Part shown: piece after piece, positions 45,785 to 58,848 of the stretch
Layout: every line of letters begins with the position of its first letter
How positions within the stretch are numbered: the first letter of the stretch is position 1
NCBI GenBank assembly: GCA_031835245.1
Contig: JAVKOQ010000220.1
Coordinates: 22,569 to 86,568 of the forward strand
DNA length: 64,000 nucleotides
Direction: 5' to 3'
DNA from: Balamuthia mandrillaris
Taxonomy: Eukaryota > Discosea > Longamoebia > Balamuthiidae
Program-made: the position numbers and the translations under genes
The notes under the pieces: generated by a model
What the model was told of the DNA's origin: nothing
The model's database searches: none
What the model saw: only the letters and a program-made list of their open reading frames with translations

Positions 45785-46868
45785 TTAATTATCGTGGATT
45801 TCAAGGCTAGCATCGCGTTGTTCGATTTGTTTGTTCACCGCAGCGTTGACCTCACCCGGATGCAAAATGGTCATCGCTCCGCTCTTCCAAACGGACACAG
45901 CGAACACAAAGGAGGAGTCGAAATGAAGCAAGTCGGTCAGTGTGCTAATTCCTTCCTCTCCTCTAACTCCTTTTAGGGGCTGGCCGTTGAGGAGGAAAGT
46001 CAGAGAGCCATTGTCTTTGGTGCGGTCTTGGAGGTCTACTATAAGGGTAATGACATCTCCATCGCGCCATATGGGAAGACACGCTAATACTCTGTCTCGT
46101 CTGTTGTTCATCTTGGTGAGTCCGGACAAAGATTACATTTTATGAACAAAGAGAGAACGGAAGAAAGAGAGAGAGAAGAGAGAAGAGAGAAGAGAGAAGA
46201 GAAGAGAGAATAACGGAAAACGAAAGGAGAGGTATAGAAATACGAAAATCATACCCCTGCACCGTCTCCGCGGATTGCAGTTGCTGCGGCCACCGCCTCA
46301 TCTTCCCGTCCGACCAGAGGCTCCATCCCACGCAGCTAATGTCCGTGTCCGAGCGAAAGGTGACATTTTTGGCGGGCAGCACGCCCACGCAGACCCAGCC
46401 GCAGGGCTCCAAGGGGACCGTGAATTGGACGGAGAAGCTCACCCTTTGGCCGATGGTGATGGTCTGGGAGGTTATCACCGAACCTCTGTTTGTGCTTGCT
46501 TTTGTTTTTTGTTTTTTATTAAGGTGTTAGTGTTTGTTTTTTTGGGGTGGAAAAAACAAAAAAAGAAACGTACTTCCAGCTAAAGAGGCGGTCTTATGGT
46601 TGGAGGAAAGAGTAACGCCACAGGAGCTGGGGTTCCACTTCCAAAGGCTGTGCTGCTTGTAGCATTCCTTCCAGTCGCACTCCGCCACCGCCGCCTCCCT
46701 CGGCAGCTCCTTCAGCCCGTTCTGCAAGCACAGCCGGCGCCACAGGAAGGAGGAGGAGGCGAGCTCGTTCCAGGTCCTGCTGACCACCGCGCTCTGGGCC
46801 AGCTCCCTGGCGGACAGCAAGGACAGGATCTCCAGCACCAGCTCGGAGGGCAAAACTTCCAACAACAT
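45785..46868 (-). CDS. F-box / SPRY protein
   Basis: Exon 1 (46868-46574) encodes an F-box at the extreme N-terminus: VLPSELVLEILSLLSARELA, SAVVSRTWNELASSSFLWRR. Exon 2 (about 46483-46255) and exon 3 (about 46094-45785) encode a SPRY fold: WVCVGVLPAKNV, VGWSLWSDGKM, DGDVITLIVDLQD, LTFLLNGQPLKGV. About 270 residues. Proteins of this shape (FBXO45, SPSB-like) recruit substrates to SCF or related ubiquitin ligases through the SPRY surface. The junction between exons 2 and 3 is uncertain: the best consensus donor (GTATGA) is out of phase, while GTGCAG a few bases earlier is in phase. An alternative start 9 codons upstream (46895) adds a poly-Lys leader. Confidence 0.8.
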
Positions 46869-48174
<1,306 letters not shown>

Positions 48175-48261
48175 GTTTGTTTTAACCTTGTATACATTTT
48201 TGAACATAACACATGATAACCAATTCGTTTCCTTTGGTTCCTCTGGCTGCCACCACCACGA

Positions 48262-48297
<36 letters not shown>

Positions 48298-48552
48298 CGA
48301 AGGAAAAACAGGAGCAACAACAAAAACAACAGAACAAGGAAAAGCTACAGGGAGAATGGCACTTGTCCAACTCCTGCGAAACCAGAAGTGGTGACTGTTG
48401 GCAAATGAGTACATCACGAATGTAGTGAAGCAGCAGAAAGGGAGGAACGAAAGGGTGAGAGGGAATAGGGAGACGTAAACAAGGTCAATGAACTCGAATG
48501 CACGAATATAATTTTATTTTGGTACAAGTTAAAAACACAAAGTATCATATGT
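48175..48552. other. Intergenic downstream of actin
   Basis: Convergent region with (GA)n at 48266-48294 and AT-rich sequence near 48500. No gene seen. Confidence 0.6.
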
Positions 48553-51500
48553 CTAAGAAGCATTCAACAAGATAGGGTCTTGGTCCGTTAATGCTTCCCC
48601 AGGTTTCCCTTCCTCTTTCCTTGTTTCTTCTACTCTCGGTTCCTCCTCCTCTGGTTTGTCTCCTTCGCCAACTGCCTCATCTACCAATCTGTCATGCTTC
48701 TTCTCTTGATCCTGCTCTTTCGCCTTGCTGGCACTGTCTTTCGTTTTGTTTGCTCGTTTTCTTTCTTCTTTGCTGTCCCGTCTCTCGCAACGTTCTTTGT
48801 TGTTGCTACTATTACGTTCTCTTGGAGAGAGGGGCGTGCTTCTATTTCTAGGCGACGTTGGAACTAACATTGATGGAGAAGATTCTTGTCTCGGAGAAAG
48901 AACTCGAGCTTTCTTCTCTCCTGTCTGTTTGTTGTTCACGGAACCGTGTTTGCCGGAGGATGAAGCGGCAGCAGCTATTTCGTCTTGGGAATGCTGTGCA
49001 CGAGGAGTTCTTTTTGTCGATGACGAAGGTGTGGGAGGTTGTTGTGGTTGCTCCTCTCCGCCAGTTGGGGTTGTTGAAGCTTTCTTCGTGCTCTCTATTT
49101 TCATGTTTTGCATGCTATTCAAACTCATACTTCGTTGGAACTTGGCTCTTTTGTTGACCGTTACTGCAGCTGGTATCTTGTTGGTGGTATCGGGGACATC
49201 CACGGATAAGCAACTGTTCTCCGGTTGTGCTGGTGTGGCCGATGAGGATAGAGCTGAAGAAGAGGAGGATTGTTTGAGAACGCTGTTCGCATCTTTGAGG
49301 TCGGAAACAGCAAAGCCGACAGCTCGTGCTGCGTTACTTTCGGCTGCCCCGAATGTGACTGAATTGTGCTGTTGTAACAATTGAAATTGTTCTCGTTCAA
49401 CCTTTTCGAGCTGTGCCTGTTCTTCAGCCTCTGTGTCAAGGGGTTAGTGGTGGCGTTTAGACAAAGACAACAAGCATATTAACGTACGCATGAAACGTTT
49501 CATCTGGTGAGTATTAATGATGGACTTGATTGCTTTCAACCATTGGCTCTTCATCTGAGCGGACGGGAAGCAGAAAGTGAACATCTTTTTTCTCTTTACG
49601 TCCTTCAAGTCAAACGCATTTTTGATCTCTGTTCAAAGACCAATCATTGTCAGACACATAAAGAAAGAAGAAGAACGCGGAAAACATACTTTCAGTATCG
49701 CCAACATCAAAAAGTTTGATGTGTTCATTGCTGAGGTCGATCTGAACGGGAGCTATATAGCCTTCCTTTCTGACCTTGAGAAGCAGGAGCATGTCGTTAA
49801 AGAGAACACATCTCCTCTGCAGATCCTTGCTCTTGCTTCGCTTTCCGTTCTTGCACACGTCTAACAATTCTTCCATTAAATATCTCCTTGTTGGTTGAAC
49901 CAAGCCTAGAGTCTGTTTTGTTTTTTAAACCATCAGGATAAAGAAAGATGCAGGCACAAGGAGAAGATATACTAACGTCTCCTCCGTCAATTGAGTTTTG
50001 GAGTTCAAGAATCTTTTGGCGATTCTCGGCCTCACGGTTGCCTTCGTTAACATATTGCACCAGCTTCTCCATGTCCTCCTCCGCCTTTTTCAGGTTGCGG
50101 TAGTCCTTATGGGTTTCCTGCGTAACCTCCAACAAAGTCTGCCCACATAACAAAATAATAAAAGTTACATGAAAACTGGAAACCAGATGAGAGAGGTATC
50201 CTTACCCTCAACAGAAGTGGATATTTACATATGCGCTGGACAGGTTTGATGAGATAACTGAAGAGGTCGAGACCTCTGCATGCTGGATTGTCGATGCATT
50301 CCTGTCATGAAAAAGACAGATCGGTACTAAGGACAGGTTTTGAGGCACGACTAAAAGCCACAAAGGAGAAAAAATGAAGTAACCTGCAAAAACTGTACAA
50401 ACGGTCGATTAGTCTGCTTCATCTCCGCAAGTGTCTTCAGCGCCAGTGGTTGGTTGGAGCAATACACCGTGTACATTTTGAAGTAATGCATCTGCACGCA
50501 ACAACAAACGAAAACAGGTTACGCTACTCCTCCATAATGACCGAAAAAGCAAGGTGATAGGTTAACCTACCACAGAGAGAAAAGTATCCCCGATCATTTC
50601 CTCCTGGTCCTTGTGCGCCGTTCTGTCAAAGCTCTTCAGCATCTCCTCGTTGACGCCGACCAGCAGCTCCACGTTGCTGAAAATGGTGGAGAGCTTCTGG
50701 GGCTCCATCAGCTGCTTTTCCTTGAGCGGGGCGAGAAAAACCTGAATGACGAGTTGCATGTCTCGCACGTAGTCTCGCTCCGTGTTGACGATCTCGTTGA
50801 TGGCCTCCTTTCTAGTTCGCTCCCGCTTGTCGGGAATATTAGCAGTGCTGGCAGAAGCAGCTGTGGTTGAAATGGAAGAGCCAGAGGTTGACAATGATAA
50901 CGTTGCAGGAGAAGAAGACGGCGACAAAGAAGGGAGCGATGAAGTGGATGAAGATAGTTTGGATGACGCCTCTTGTTCTGAATGTTCTTCTTCGATTATC
51001 GTTCTTTCCTCGGCAACAGCGGTTGGTGATACGGAAGTAGAGTTGGAGAAGAGTGTTGGAGTTTGTGGAGGTGAAGATTTGGTCGAGGAAGAAAGAGAAG
51101 AAGAAGCCGAAGGAGGATAGGATGAGGAAGAAAGCGAAGAACAGGAGAGCGAAGAAGGAAAGGACGGAGGGGAGGAGGACAGCAACGAAGAAGGGAGGGC
51201 TTCTTTGTGGATTTCTGATTTGGAGCCTCTCCGCAAAGTCCTGCTGCATGCTAACGGGGAAGGAGAACCAGTGGGCGAAGAAGAGGAACCACTTCCTTTT
51301 CTTTTAGAAGATCTTTCACCGGAACTCGAAGATGAGGACAAAGACGAAACATTTAAGCTGTGACTACGATCCTTCTTTCGGTGTTCTTTCTTCTCTCTCT
51401 TTTCTTTTCGGTCTCGTTTGGAAGGAGAAGATGGGGGAACCGAAGAGGAAGAGGACAAGGAAGAAGAGGAGGATGAGTGAGGCAGGGAATGTGAAAGTGA

Positions 51501-52910
51501 CGGAGAATGGTGAACATCTGAAGAATTGCTTCGAATAAGAGCAGGCGGAAGCGAAACTCCTCTTTCTCTTGGAGACTTTATCGCAACACTTGAAGGAGAA
51601 AACGAAATCGGCGACGATGGAGGAATAGAAGGAGGAACAGAAGATAACGGAGAAGATAACGATGGTAAAGACGACCTAGGTGACCCAGTTCCTCCAGTGA
51701 CCCCTTGCGGTGATAACAGAGAAGCAGAGGATGAAGAAGGAGACTTTATCGGTGGAGGCACACTTGACGGTGGAGGAAGAATGTCCAGGCTTGCCAGGCT
51801 CAATGGAGGAGGCAATGCTTGCGCCGAGATGCTAGGCAAGAAAACCAAGTCAACTTCTTGATCGCTGTTGCTGTCATTACCAGTGGTTGTGGCCGAGCTT
51901 CCCCCACGAACCGACTCGTCGCTTCGTGATTTAGGAGAAGGAGGTACTCGTTTGATGTGAGAGTCACTCGCATGAGCAGAACGAGAGTGAGGAGAGCGAG
52001 GAGAGGAGGTAGATGAAGACCCCAACGCAGAAGATGGCGGAGAACGAGGAGAACAACGAGGAGACGAAGGAGGAGAGCCTGGTATCACAGTTGGTGATGG
52101 GGTTGTTGGGGACGTTTGTTGCTTTGTAGGGGAAATAGGGGAAAGTGAAAGTCCTGAATTGGAGGCAGAGAAAGCGGGCAGTTCTAGAGGAGGAGGTTTT
52201 TGAGGAGGAGGGGGCAAATGTTGTTGATGGCGAGGGCTGTTGCGAGGGCTCACCATCGCCGTTGCTGATGGTGTTCTCGGCGAAGCGGATTTGCTGGAAG
52301 ACAAATCCGTCAGCGCGGGCACCACCGAGGGCCGGCTTACCGGCAGATTGCTTTTGAGACTGCCTCCTCCTGAAGTCGGGTCTCTCGGTTGAAGAAGTGG
52401 ATCGTCGTCATTTTCTGGTGCTGCGGAAATGCTGCCGCTGAAAACTTGAAGGGAGTGAGCCCTCGGGAGTGCGTTGTTTGCCTGAAAATCTGACGATCTT
52501 CCAAAGCCTTTCTTTCTTCGGGGGCTAGTTGGGGAAGAAGTCTTTAGTTCAGCTGGTTCTGTGGTTGCAGTTGCATCAACGGTTTGATGCAGGACGCTGT
52601 CCTTGTCTTTGTCTTTGTCTTTCTTTTTCTGTACTTTCTTTTTCTCCTTGGTGGTGGCAGATCGTTTCTTCTTGTTGCCGCGCGCTTCTGTTGTGGGAGT
52701 GGCGACGGCAGGCGCGGTTGAGATCAGGGTTGTGGTTGCTGATGTATGCGGCCCCGAGGAGGTTGCATTGCCATTGTTGTTAGGAGAGGCGGATTTTTTG
52801 GCCAAGAGGTAAGCTCCTTTCATGCTTTGCAAGCTTCTGCTCCTGCTGAGCATTGGTTTCGGGTTTCCTCCCGATTTTTTTTTCTTGCTGGTCTCTTTCT
52901 CTTTCTCCAT
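48553..52910 (-). CDS. RhoGEF (DH-PH) with long Ser/Pro-rich N-terminus
   Basis: Exon 1 (52910-50571) holds about 700 disordered residues (Ser/Pro clusters, many SPRS/SPT sites) and starts the DH domain: RKEAINEIVNTERDYVRDMQ, LVIQVFLAPLKEKQ. Following exons carry the rest of DH (MHYFKMYTVYCSNQPLALKT; FSYLIKPVQRICKYPLLLR, the conserved CR3 helix) and a PH domain (LQRRCVLFNDMLLLLKVRKE, EGYIAPVQIDL, FTFCFPSAQMKSQWLKAI). The last exon is a coiled, Ser/Lys/Glu-rich tail ending QDPILLNAS. In total about 1300 residues in seven exons. The DH-PH unit catalyses GDP release from Rho/Rac GTPases and so acts upstream of actin assembly. The target GTPase cannot be told from sequence. Confidence 0.92.
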
Positions 52911-53560
52911 TTGTCTTTACTCCTTCTAAATAATCTTTGTCACTCTTCTGGACCTTCTAATTCTACTAGCTATCTTGATTTAAACAACAACTCCGTCTGA
53001 GTTTTGACGCGCAGTTCGCGGTATCGCTATATTGCTTTCGTTTCTCCTCCGGTCCGATATTTGCTGTTGCTGTGCGTCGCCTTAAAATACAAGTAACAGT
53101 TGATGAAAGGCTAGTTTGTGGCGAATGGCTGTCCAACACCGTGGAATATCATCACCTCATCCTACTGTCCCGAACCAAAAACCTGCGCCTCCCCCCCTCT
53201 TCTTGCCTTTCCACTTGTGCCGTTTTTTTTCTGTTATGTGTTTTTTTTTTTTTGTTGCTTCAACAGCCACCAAAAAGTCCTTTTCACTTTTTATGGTAAA
53301 CTTCAGGTTTTTAAATAATTAAACCTTACCAAATCTATCCTACGGAGTTACAATCATCTCCGAAGCAGCTCCTTTTGTTGTCACCTAAATCTGTCGACAC
53401 TCAAACCTGCTCATTTGGTCGTCCAAACGTGCACCTCCATGCCTTGAATGTCGACATTTAATATTTGTTTGGTGTCCGCAAGAAATCCTAACGGCTCTCC
53501 GATACATTTGTTGCTTTTTCGTTTTTTGTTTTAACCCGAAAAAACAGAAAGAAAAACAGC
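52911..53560. promoter_or_regulatory. Divergent promoter between RhoGEF and vinculin-like genes
   Basis: 650 bp between divergent starts. GTCGAC sites at 53393 and 53450, the latter inside AATGTCGACATT followed by TAATATTTGTTTGGTG, resemble the element upstream of tandem copy A. No coding exon supported. Confidence 0.5.
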
Positions 53561-54120
53561 ATGCAAGCGCCGCAAGCGGAAAATGTGGGCATGGACAAAG
53601 TCATAGAGTCTGTGGCCGATGCAGTGTCACAGCTCGTTGTGTTTGCTCTTGAAGCTGGTGCCGTTTTGTTTTTTTTTTTCTCTTCCCCAAAACACAACAA
53701 AAAAAAAAATATCTCAAGAAGATATTTGGAAGCGTTACATCAGAGAATCTGATCATCTTTTTCTTTTTCTTTATTTTTGTGAATGTGTTTTCCCAACAAC
53801 AAACAGAAAGCAATGACACTGTCTTGCCCAACGTGGCTAAGGGCTGTGAGGCCGTGCGTGTGACGGTGAATGGCCTGATTGATGTGGTCGAAGACATGGC
53901 CAGAAAGTTTGGAGATGAGCCTCACATTCAATCCAAAGTATATATGTTCTTCACTCTTTGCTCCTCTTTTTCCGTTCTTTGTTTTTTTTCTTCTATATTG
54001 GCCTTTCTTTCTCTTCTCCTCCTCCTCCTCTCTCTCTCGCTCTCTCTCTGTTTCCTTTCTGTCTCTCAGTGTCTCATTGTGTCTAGATCTCTATCACTGT
54101 TTCTCACTCTGATTGTCTCG

Positions 54121-54155
<35 letters not shown>

Positions 54156-56422
54156 TCGCTTTGTCTCCCTGACTCTCTCTTCTCACCCAAAAAAAATTTG
54201 GGATAAAAAACAAAAAAGATGAACGACACAGCAGGAAAGATTAAAGCAGAGACATCGAGACTCACTAACGCCGCTCAAAGTATCTCCAAGAACCAATTCG
54301 ACCAGCAGGCAAAGAAGCAGCTTATGCAGACCGCCAAAGAGGTGCTGCAAGGCACCGTCCAAGAGCTGCACTTGGCCGATAAGTATGATGTGCTGAAGAT
54401 CATCAAGGCTGCAGAGGCCTGTCAGCAGGATGTACGCGCCACTGGCGTTGTTGTTACTCGTGTTCAACAGGTTTGTTTGTTCTCTTTGATGTTATCTTCT
54501 CTTGTTCGTTTCTCTATCTCTTCTCTCTTCTTCGTTTTACTCAACAACACACAAATAATCACATTAAAATAAACCAGGTGACGGATGTTGCTAAAAGTAT
54601 CTCAGCAAAAGCGGTGGAGCTTGTAAAGCTCGTTAATGCCAGAATCCGAATGTTGCCGGACCCCATCATGAAATCGAGGCTCACTGACGCTGTACAGATC
54701 CTTAGGACTGGCATTTCGGACCTTGTTAGGGCCATGGGAGAAGTTCTCAAGTATCCTGGCGATGCTCAAGGTTGGTGCTTCATTGGTGTGTCACCTCTGT
54801 TCATTCAACTGAACATTCTTTTAAAAATACAACCAGTACAAGGACGACAGAGACAACTTGCAGAGATGGTGACTGGCGCATTGAACGAGATTGTGGAAGT
54901 TGCCAAGCTTTCCTGCAAGACCCTGTTTGATGCTCTCGACTTTGATATCGGCGAGCCTAGCTCTGCCGAGTTCTATAACGTTGTAAATGCCGCTGCTGGA
55001 CTTCGTACGCTCTTTCTTCGGATCATTTTTCTTCTGTGCTGATGCTCAAATACTGACTCTCTGTCCCGTTACTTTCTCGTTTTCCTCGTTAGAACTCGCT
55101 CATTCCAAATTGTTGGAAGGCATCAACCGTTTGGATGACGCCGCAGCTAAGCGTTTGGCCCAAGAGGCCGCCAAGGCATTACAAATGATCAACGGAGCTC
55201 TAGCCGCTGCTAGAAGGATCGCTGAGACCTGCGAAGATCCCGCTCTCAAGGAGAAGTTGTTAAACGCTATTTCTAACTTGGAGAGGATCCAACAACAACT
55301 CGTTCCTTTGGTGAAGGTATACTTTTTTTTTTCTTCTTGTTCTTCTCAATCTCTTCTTTAGGGTCAACAATGCATAAAACTCAACCAAATTAAACTTTAA
55401 CAGGCGGCCTTAGCCGGAGACAAAGACGCATTACGAAAGCTGCAACAGCTCCTGGACGAAGCCAGGCGTTACGCCGACGACATCGCGGAAGTTGCACGAT
55501 GGGAAGAACTCCGCGCCGCTGCAGCCGCCGTGGATGACTCCATCGACCGCTTGGGCGCCGCCCTGGACAAAGGAGACCGAGTGGGAGCCAGAGCTGCTGC
55601 CAACGATCTCAAGAGAAATTTGCAGAGAGAGTTGGAGCTTCTGGAGGAGTTGGAGGGATTGGTCAAGGATGAGTATTGGAAGAAACGCTTGGCGGACATC
55701 CGGAAGAGGTTGGCCGAGCTGAAGCCTTTGTTTGATAGAGCTGTAGAAGATGCTATTGCTAACCCGCAAGGTACTTACTTGGTGTTAACTCTTTTCTTTC
55801 GTTCTCTTCTAATACACAAACAAAAATAGACAGAGCAGCAAGAGCTCGCTTGGACGACATCACCAACAACATCAAAGAAGCCAACGCCGACCTGCGCAAT
55901 GCCTTCCCTGGCAAGTTTGGTCAGGCTCCTCCCACCCCCGCTCCCCAACCCACCTCTCGCGCCCTCACCGGCGACGCCATGATCGACGCCGCCAACAAGG
56001 TCCACGACGCGCTGGACCTCAAGGGAGAGTTTGACGAGTCTACGCCCGAGGGTCGCGTCTACGCCGCCTCTCGCCGCGTCGCCGAGGAGATGATCAAGCT
56101 CTCCGAGGCCGCCAACAAAGGAGACAAGAAGACGGCCATCGAGTGCGCCCGCAAGATCGCTGATTACGTCAAGGACCTCAACCGCAACACCAACGAGATA
56201 GCCGGCAAGTGCAAGGACCCTATCCTCCGCGATCAGGTGTTGAGCGTGGCTGGCGCTGTCGTCAACATGAGCGTCCAGCTGAAGGTCATCACGGCGGTGA
56301 AGGCCGGCAGCGCGGAGAACGACCCCACCATCAAAGCGCAGCTGGTGCGCTGTGCGGAGGGGCTGGCTAGCAACTTGGTCAACACTTGCAACGCCGTTGA
56401 GATTGCTGGCATTCGTTACTGA
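53561..56422 (+). CDS. Vinculin / alpha-catenin family protein
   Basis: Eight exons (53561-53657, 53807-53937, 54219-54470, 54578-54770, 54837-55004, 55093-55316, 55404-55770, 55830-56422) sum to 675 codons (674 residues). Almost entirely helical. The N-terminal helix DKVIESVADAVSQLVVFAL resembles the first helices of vinculin/alpha-catenin. Middle bundles: AKEVLQGTVQELHLADKYDV, KIIKAAEACQQDVRA. A Pro-rich break (APPTPAPQPT) comes near residue 505, and then the tail bundle VAEEMIKLSEAANKGDKKTA, IECARKIADYVKDLNR, QVLSVAGAVVNMSVQLKVIT, which follows the vinculin tail closely, ending IAGIRY. The family links membranes or cadherin-like complexes to F-actin. It is shorter than animal vinculin (1066) and alpha-catenin (906), so some bundles are absent. 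Confidence 0.85.
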
Positions 56423-57065
56423 GGAGAAAAGAGGACAAAAAGGAAGAGGTTTACTTGGTTCTTTTTTGTTTTTTTGTTTTTTTCTTTTTGCATTAGGAGA
56501 AGGGAATGTAGATGGTTTGTACGAAAATAACATATAAAAAGCTCCTACTTTGTCATCCGTGCCGTTCCCTTCTCTTCTCTCCTCTCTCCTTTGCTCTCCC
56601 CTCTCTCCTCTCCTCTCTCCCCTCTCTCCTCTCCTCTCTCATTCTCCTCTCTCCTCTCCTCTCTCCTCTCCTCTCTCCTCTCCTCTCTCCTCTCTCTGCG
56701 TCTACCAAATCGTGCAACAAAGCTGCTCAAGCCAAGCTATTTTTGTGGACGCCAACAATTATACCTTAAAATGTTAAGGTAACAACTCAGCAGCAATTCA
56801 GCGGAAAACGTGCACCCTTCCAATCAATCAAAATAAAATTAAAAAAAAAATAGAACGAAAGGAAAAAAGAAGAAGAGCAGAGAAACGACTGTTCTTTCCT
56901 TCCCTCCTTCTCCTCTTCCGCTTTCCCCCTTTTTTTTTTTTTCATTCATTTCGTTTCTCTCCTTAGTGGTGCTACGCGAGAGCCAAGCTGCATGGGCTAA
57001 AGGTTTTTCTTTTTTTTTTTTTTAAAAAAAACAATACAAGTTAAGAAGAAGAAAGAGAGACAAAG
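56423..57065. other. Intergenic with (CTCTC)n minisatellite
   Basis: 56570-56698 is pyrimidine-rich minisatellite DNA of about 5- and 7-bp CTCTCCT-type units on the plus strand. T-run/A-run palindromes begin at about 57009. No gene seen. Confidence 0.6.
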
Positions 57066-57576
57066 ATGACGTGGTTGGCCATCCCGATCGAGATTGTTGG
57101 CTGGGCTTATTTTTGCATGTGGGGAGTTTGTTACTATCCTCAGGTTCGTGCTCGCTCCCTTATTTTTTTAAAAAAAGGATTTACTCCTTTAATGTTTCCT
57201 CTCTTATCTTTGTTTACTTCTTTTTTCTGTTCCCATCCTTCCGTAGATCTGGAAAAATTGGAGAAATCAAAGGTTCGTTTTTTTTTTGTGGTCCTATTTT
57301 TTTTTTTTAAAAAAAAATCCGTATGTTGTTTATAAACCAAACAAACAAAAGCGTGTTGGGTTGGTCGATGGACTTTGTATGTTATAACACTTTTGGGTAT
57401 GCTTGCTACCTTGTCTTCAACTTGAACTTGTATTGGAACGAAGACATTCGCCGTGAGGTTATTACAATTCTCTCCTCCTTCTTCTTCTCCTTGTTGTTTT
57501 GTTGTTTTGTCTGCTTTGGTTCTCTCCGTTCTCTTTGTCTCATGTTGTCGTTCTTGTGTTCTTTCTCTTCTGTCGT

Positions 57577-57634
<58 letters not shown>

Positions 57635-58770
57635 GTAAGCTTCTTGCTCCTCTCTTCTCCTATTCGCAATTCTCTGCTCATCTCAAATCCTCTTCTTTCG
57701 TTCTCTTCTTGTTTTCTCCATTCTTGCTCCCTCTTTCTCCGCCTTCTTCCAGTTAGTTAAATAACTGAAACACCGAACAAATATATATATTTTAAAATAT
57801 CAGTATCGAGAAAAGCATCATGGAGAGGAAGTGCCAGTTCGGATACAGGACGTCATTTTCACCATTCATGGCTTCTTTGCCTGTCTTATGCAACTCACTC
57901 AAATCTTTCTCTACCGGCGCAATGAAGTATTCTTCTCGCTCTTCTTCTTTTACCTCTCGTCCCTTCTTTCTTTATTGTTGCATCGCTTCATGTATCTCTT
58001 TCAGTCTTCATCTTTCTAACCATGTTGCAGACTCCACTCCAAACAAAACTCTCTCTCGGCTGCAAAGTCATTCTTCTGCTTATGGCCATAACAGCGGTGG
58101 CTCTCGTCATCTTTGGCTCCACTCCAGCAATGGGCACGCAGGGCTCCTGGTTGATGGCATTTACAGTGTTGGGCATGTTCAAGACGACCGCCAGCTTCCT
58201 GAAATACGCCCCTCAGGCGTGGCTCCATTTCAGGCAGAAGGCGGTCACCGGATTGAGTTTGGGTTATGTCTTCTTGGACTTGGGTGGTGGCATCTGCTCC
58301 ACTTTGCATATGATCTTGTTGGCGATTGATACACGTGCGTTTTTGTTTTGCTCTGTTTTCTTTTTTATATTAACCTTGTAAAACCAACAAAACAACAAAC
58401 AGATCACGCAGCGGAGATAACAGGCAACTTTCCAAAGTTCCTTTTGGCTGTTGAGGCCATCCTCTTTGAAATCCTATTCATCATCCAAAGATACGTGTTC
58501 TATCGAAAGAATAGCAACGAGTTCCAACGCCAAAAGACGCGCGGTGTCAGCTTCTCTCAAAGTGCAGCGGATGAGTACCTCTACTCCGAAGCCGATCCTC
58601 TGGCCATTCATCCGGCTTCCTCGTCTTCTTCCACTCCCTCTTCCTCGTTCGTCTACACAAGTTTGCATGGTGGTGAAGGAGGAAGCTCTCACAAAACCAT
58701 CGTTGGAACTCATCGTCACAACAAATCTTCCGATGTTTCTGACTCTGATATCGAACCGTTGCTCCCTTAA
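57066..58770 (+). CDS. CTNS: Cystinosin (lysosomal cystine/H+ symporter)
   Basis: Six exons (57066-57143, 57247-57272, 57352-57457, 57804-57926, 58031-58334, 58403-58770) sum to 335 codons (334 residues). PQ-loop 1: CYYPQIWKNWRNQSVLGWSM, with a 26-nt exon in the middle. PQ-loop 2: YAPQAWLHFRQKAVTGLSLG. Between and after are membrane spans (GFFACLMQLTQIFLY; VILLLMAITAVALVIFG; FLDLGGGICSTLHMILLAID; LLAVEAILFEILFIIQRYVF). The long glycosylated lumenal N-terminus of the animal protein is missing. The tail is Ser-rich and ends SDIEPLLP, an acidic dileucine sorting motif (DxxxLL) in place of the animal GYDQL signal. It exports cystine from lysosomes. Confidence 0.93.
57579..57630. repeat. (CT)n microsatellite in cystinosin intron 3
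   Basis: About 52 bp of CT dinucleotide on the sense strand. Confidence 0.95.
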
Positions 58771-58848
58771 ACACACAGAAACAAAAAGTAAAGAGAAAAG
58801 AAAGAAAAAGCATTTTTATCTTTGCTCTCTCTCTCTCTCTCTCTCGTT
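58771..58848. other. Short convergent intergenic spacer
   Basis: 78 bp between two stop codons with (CT)n at 58826-58844. Confidence 0.7.
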
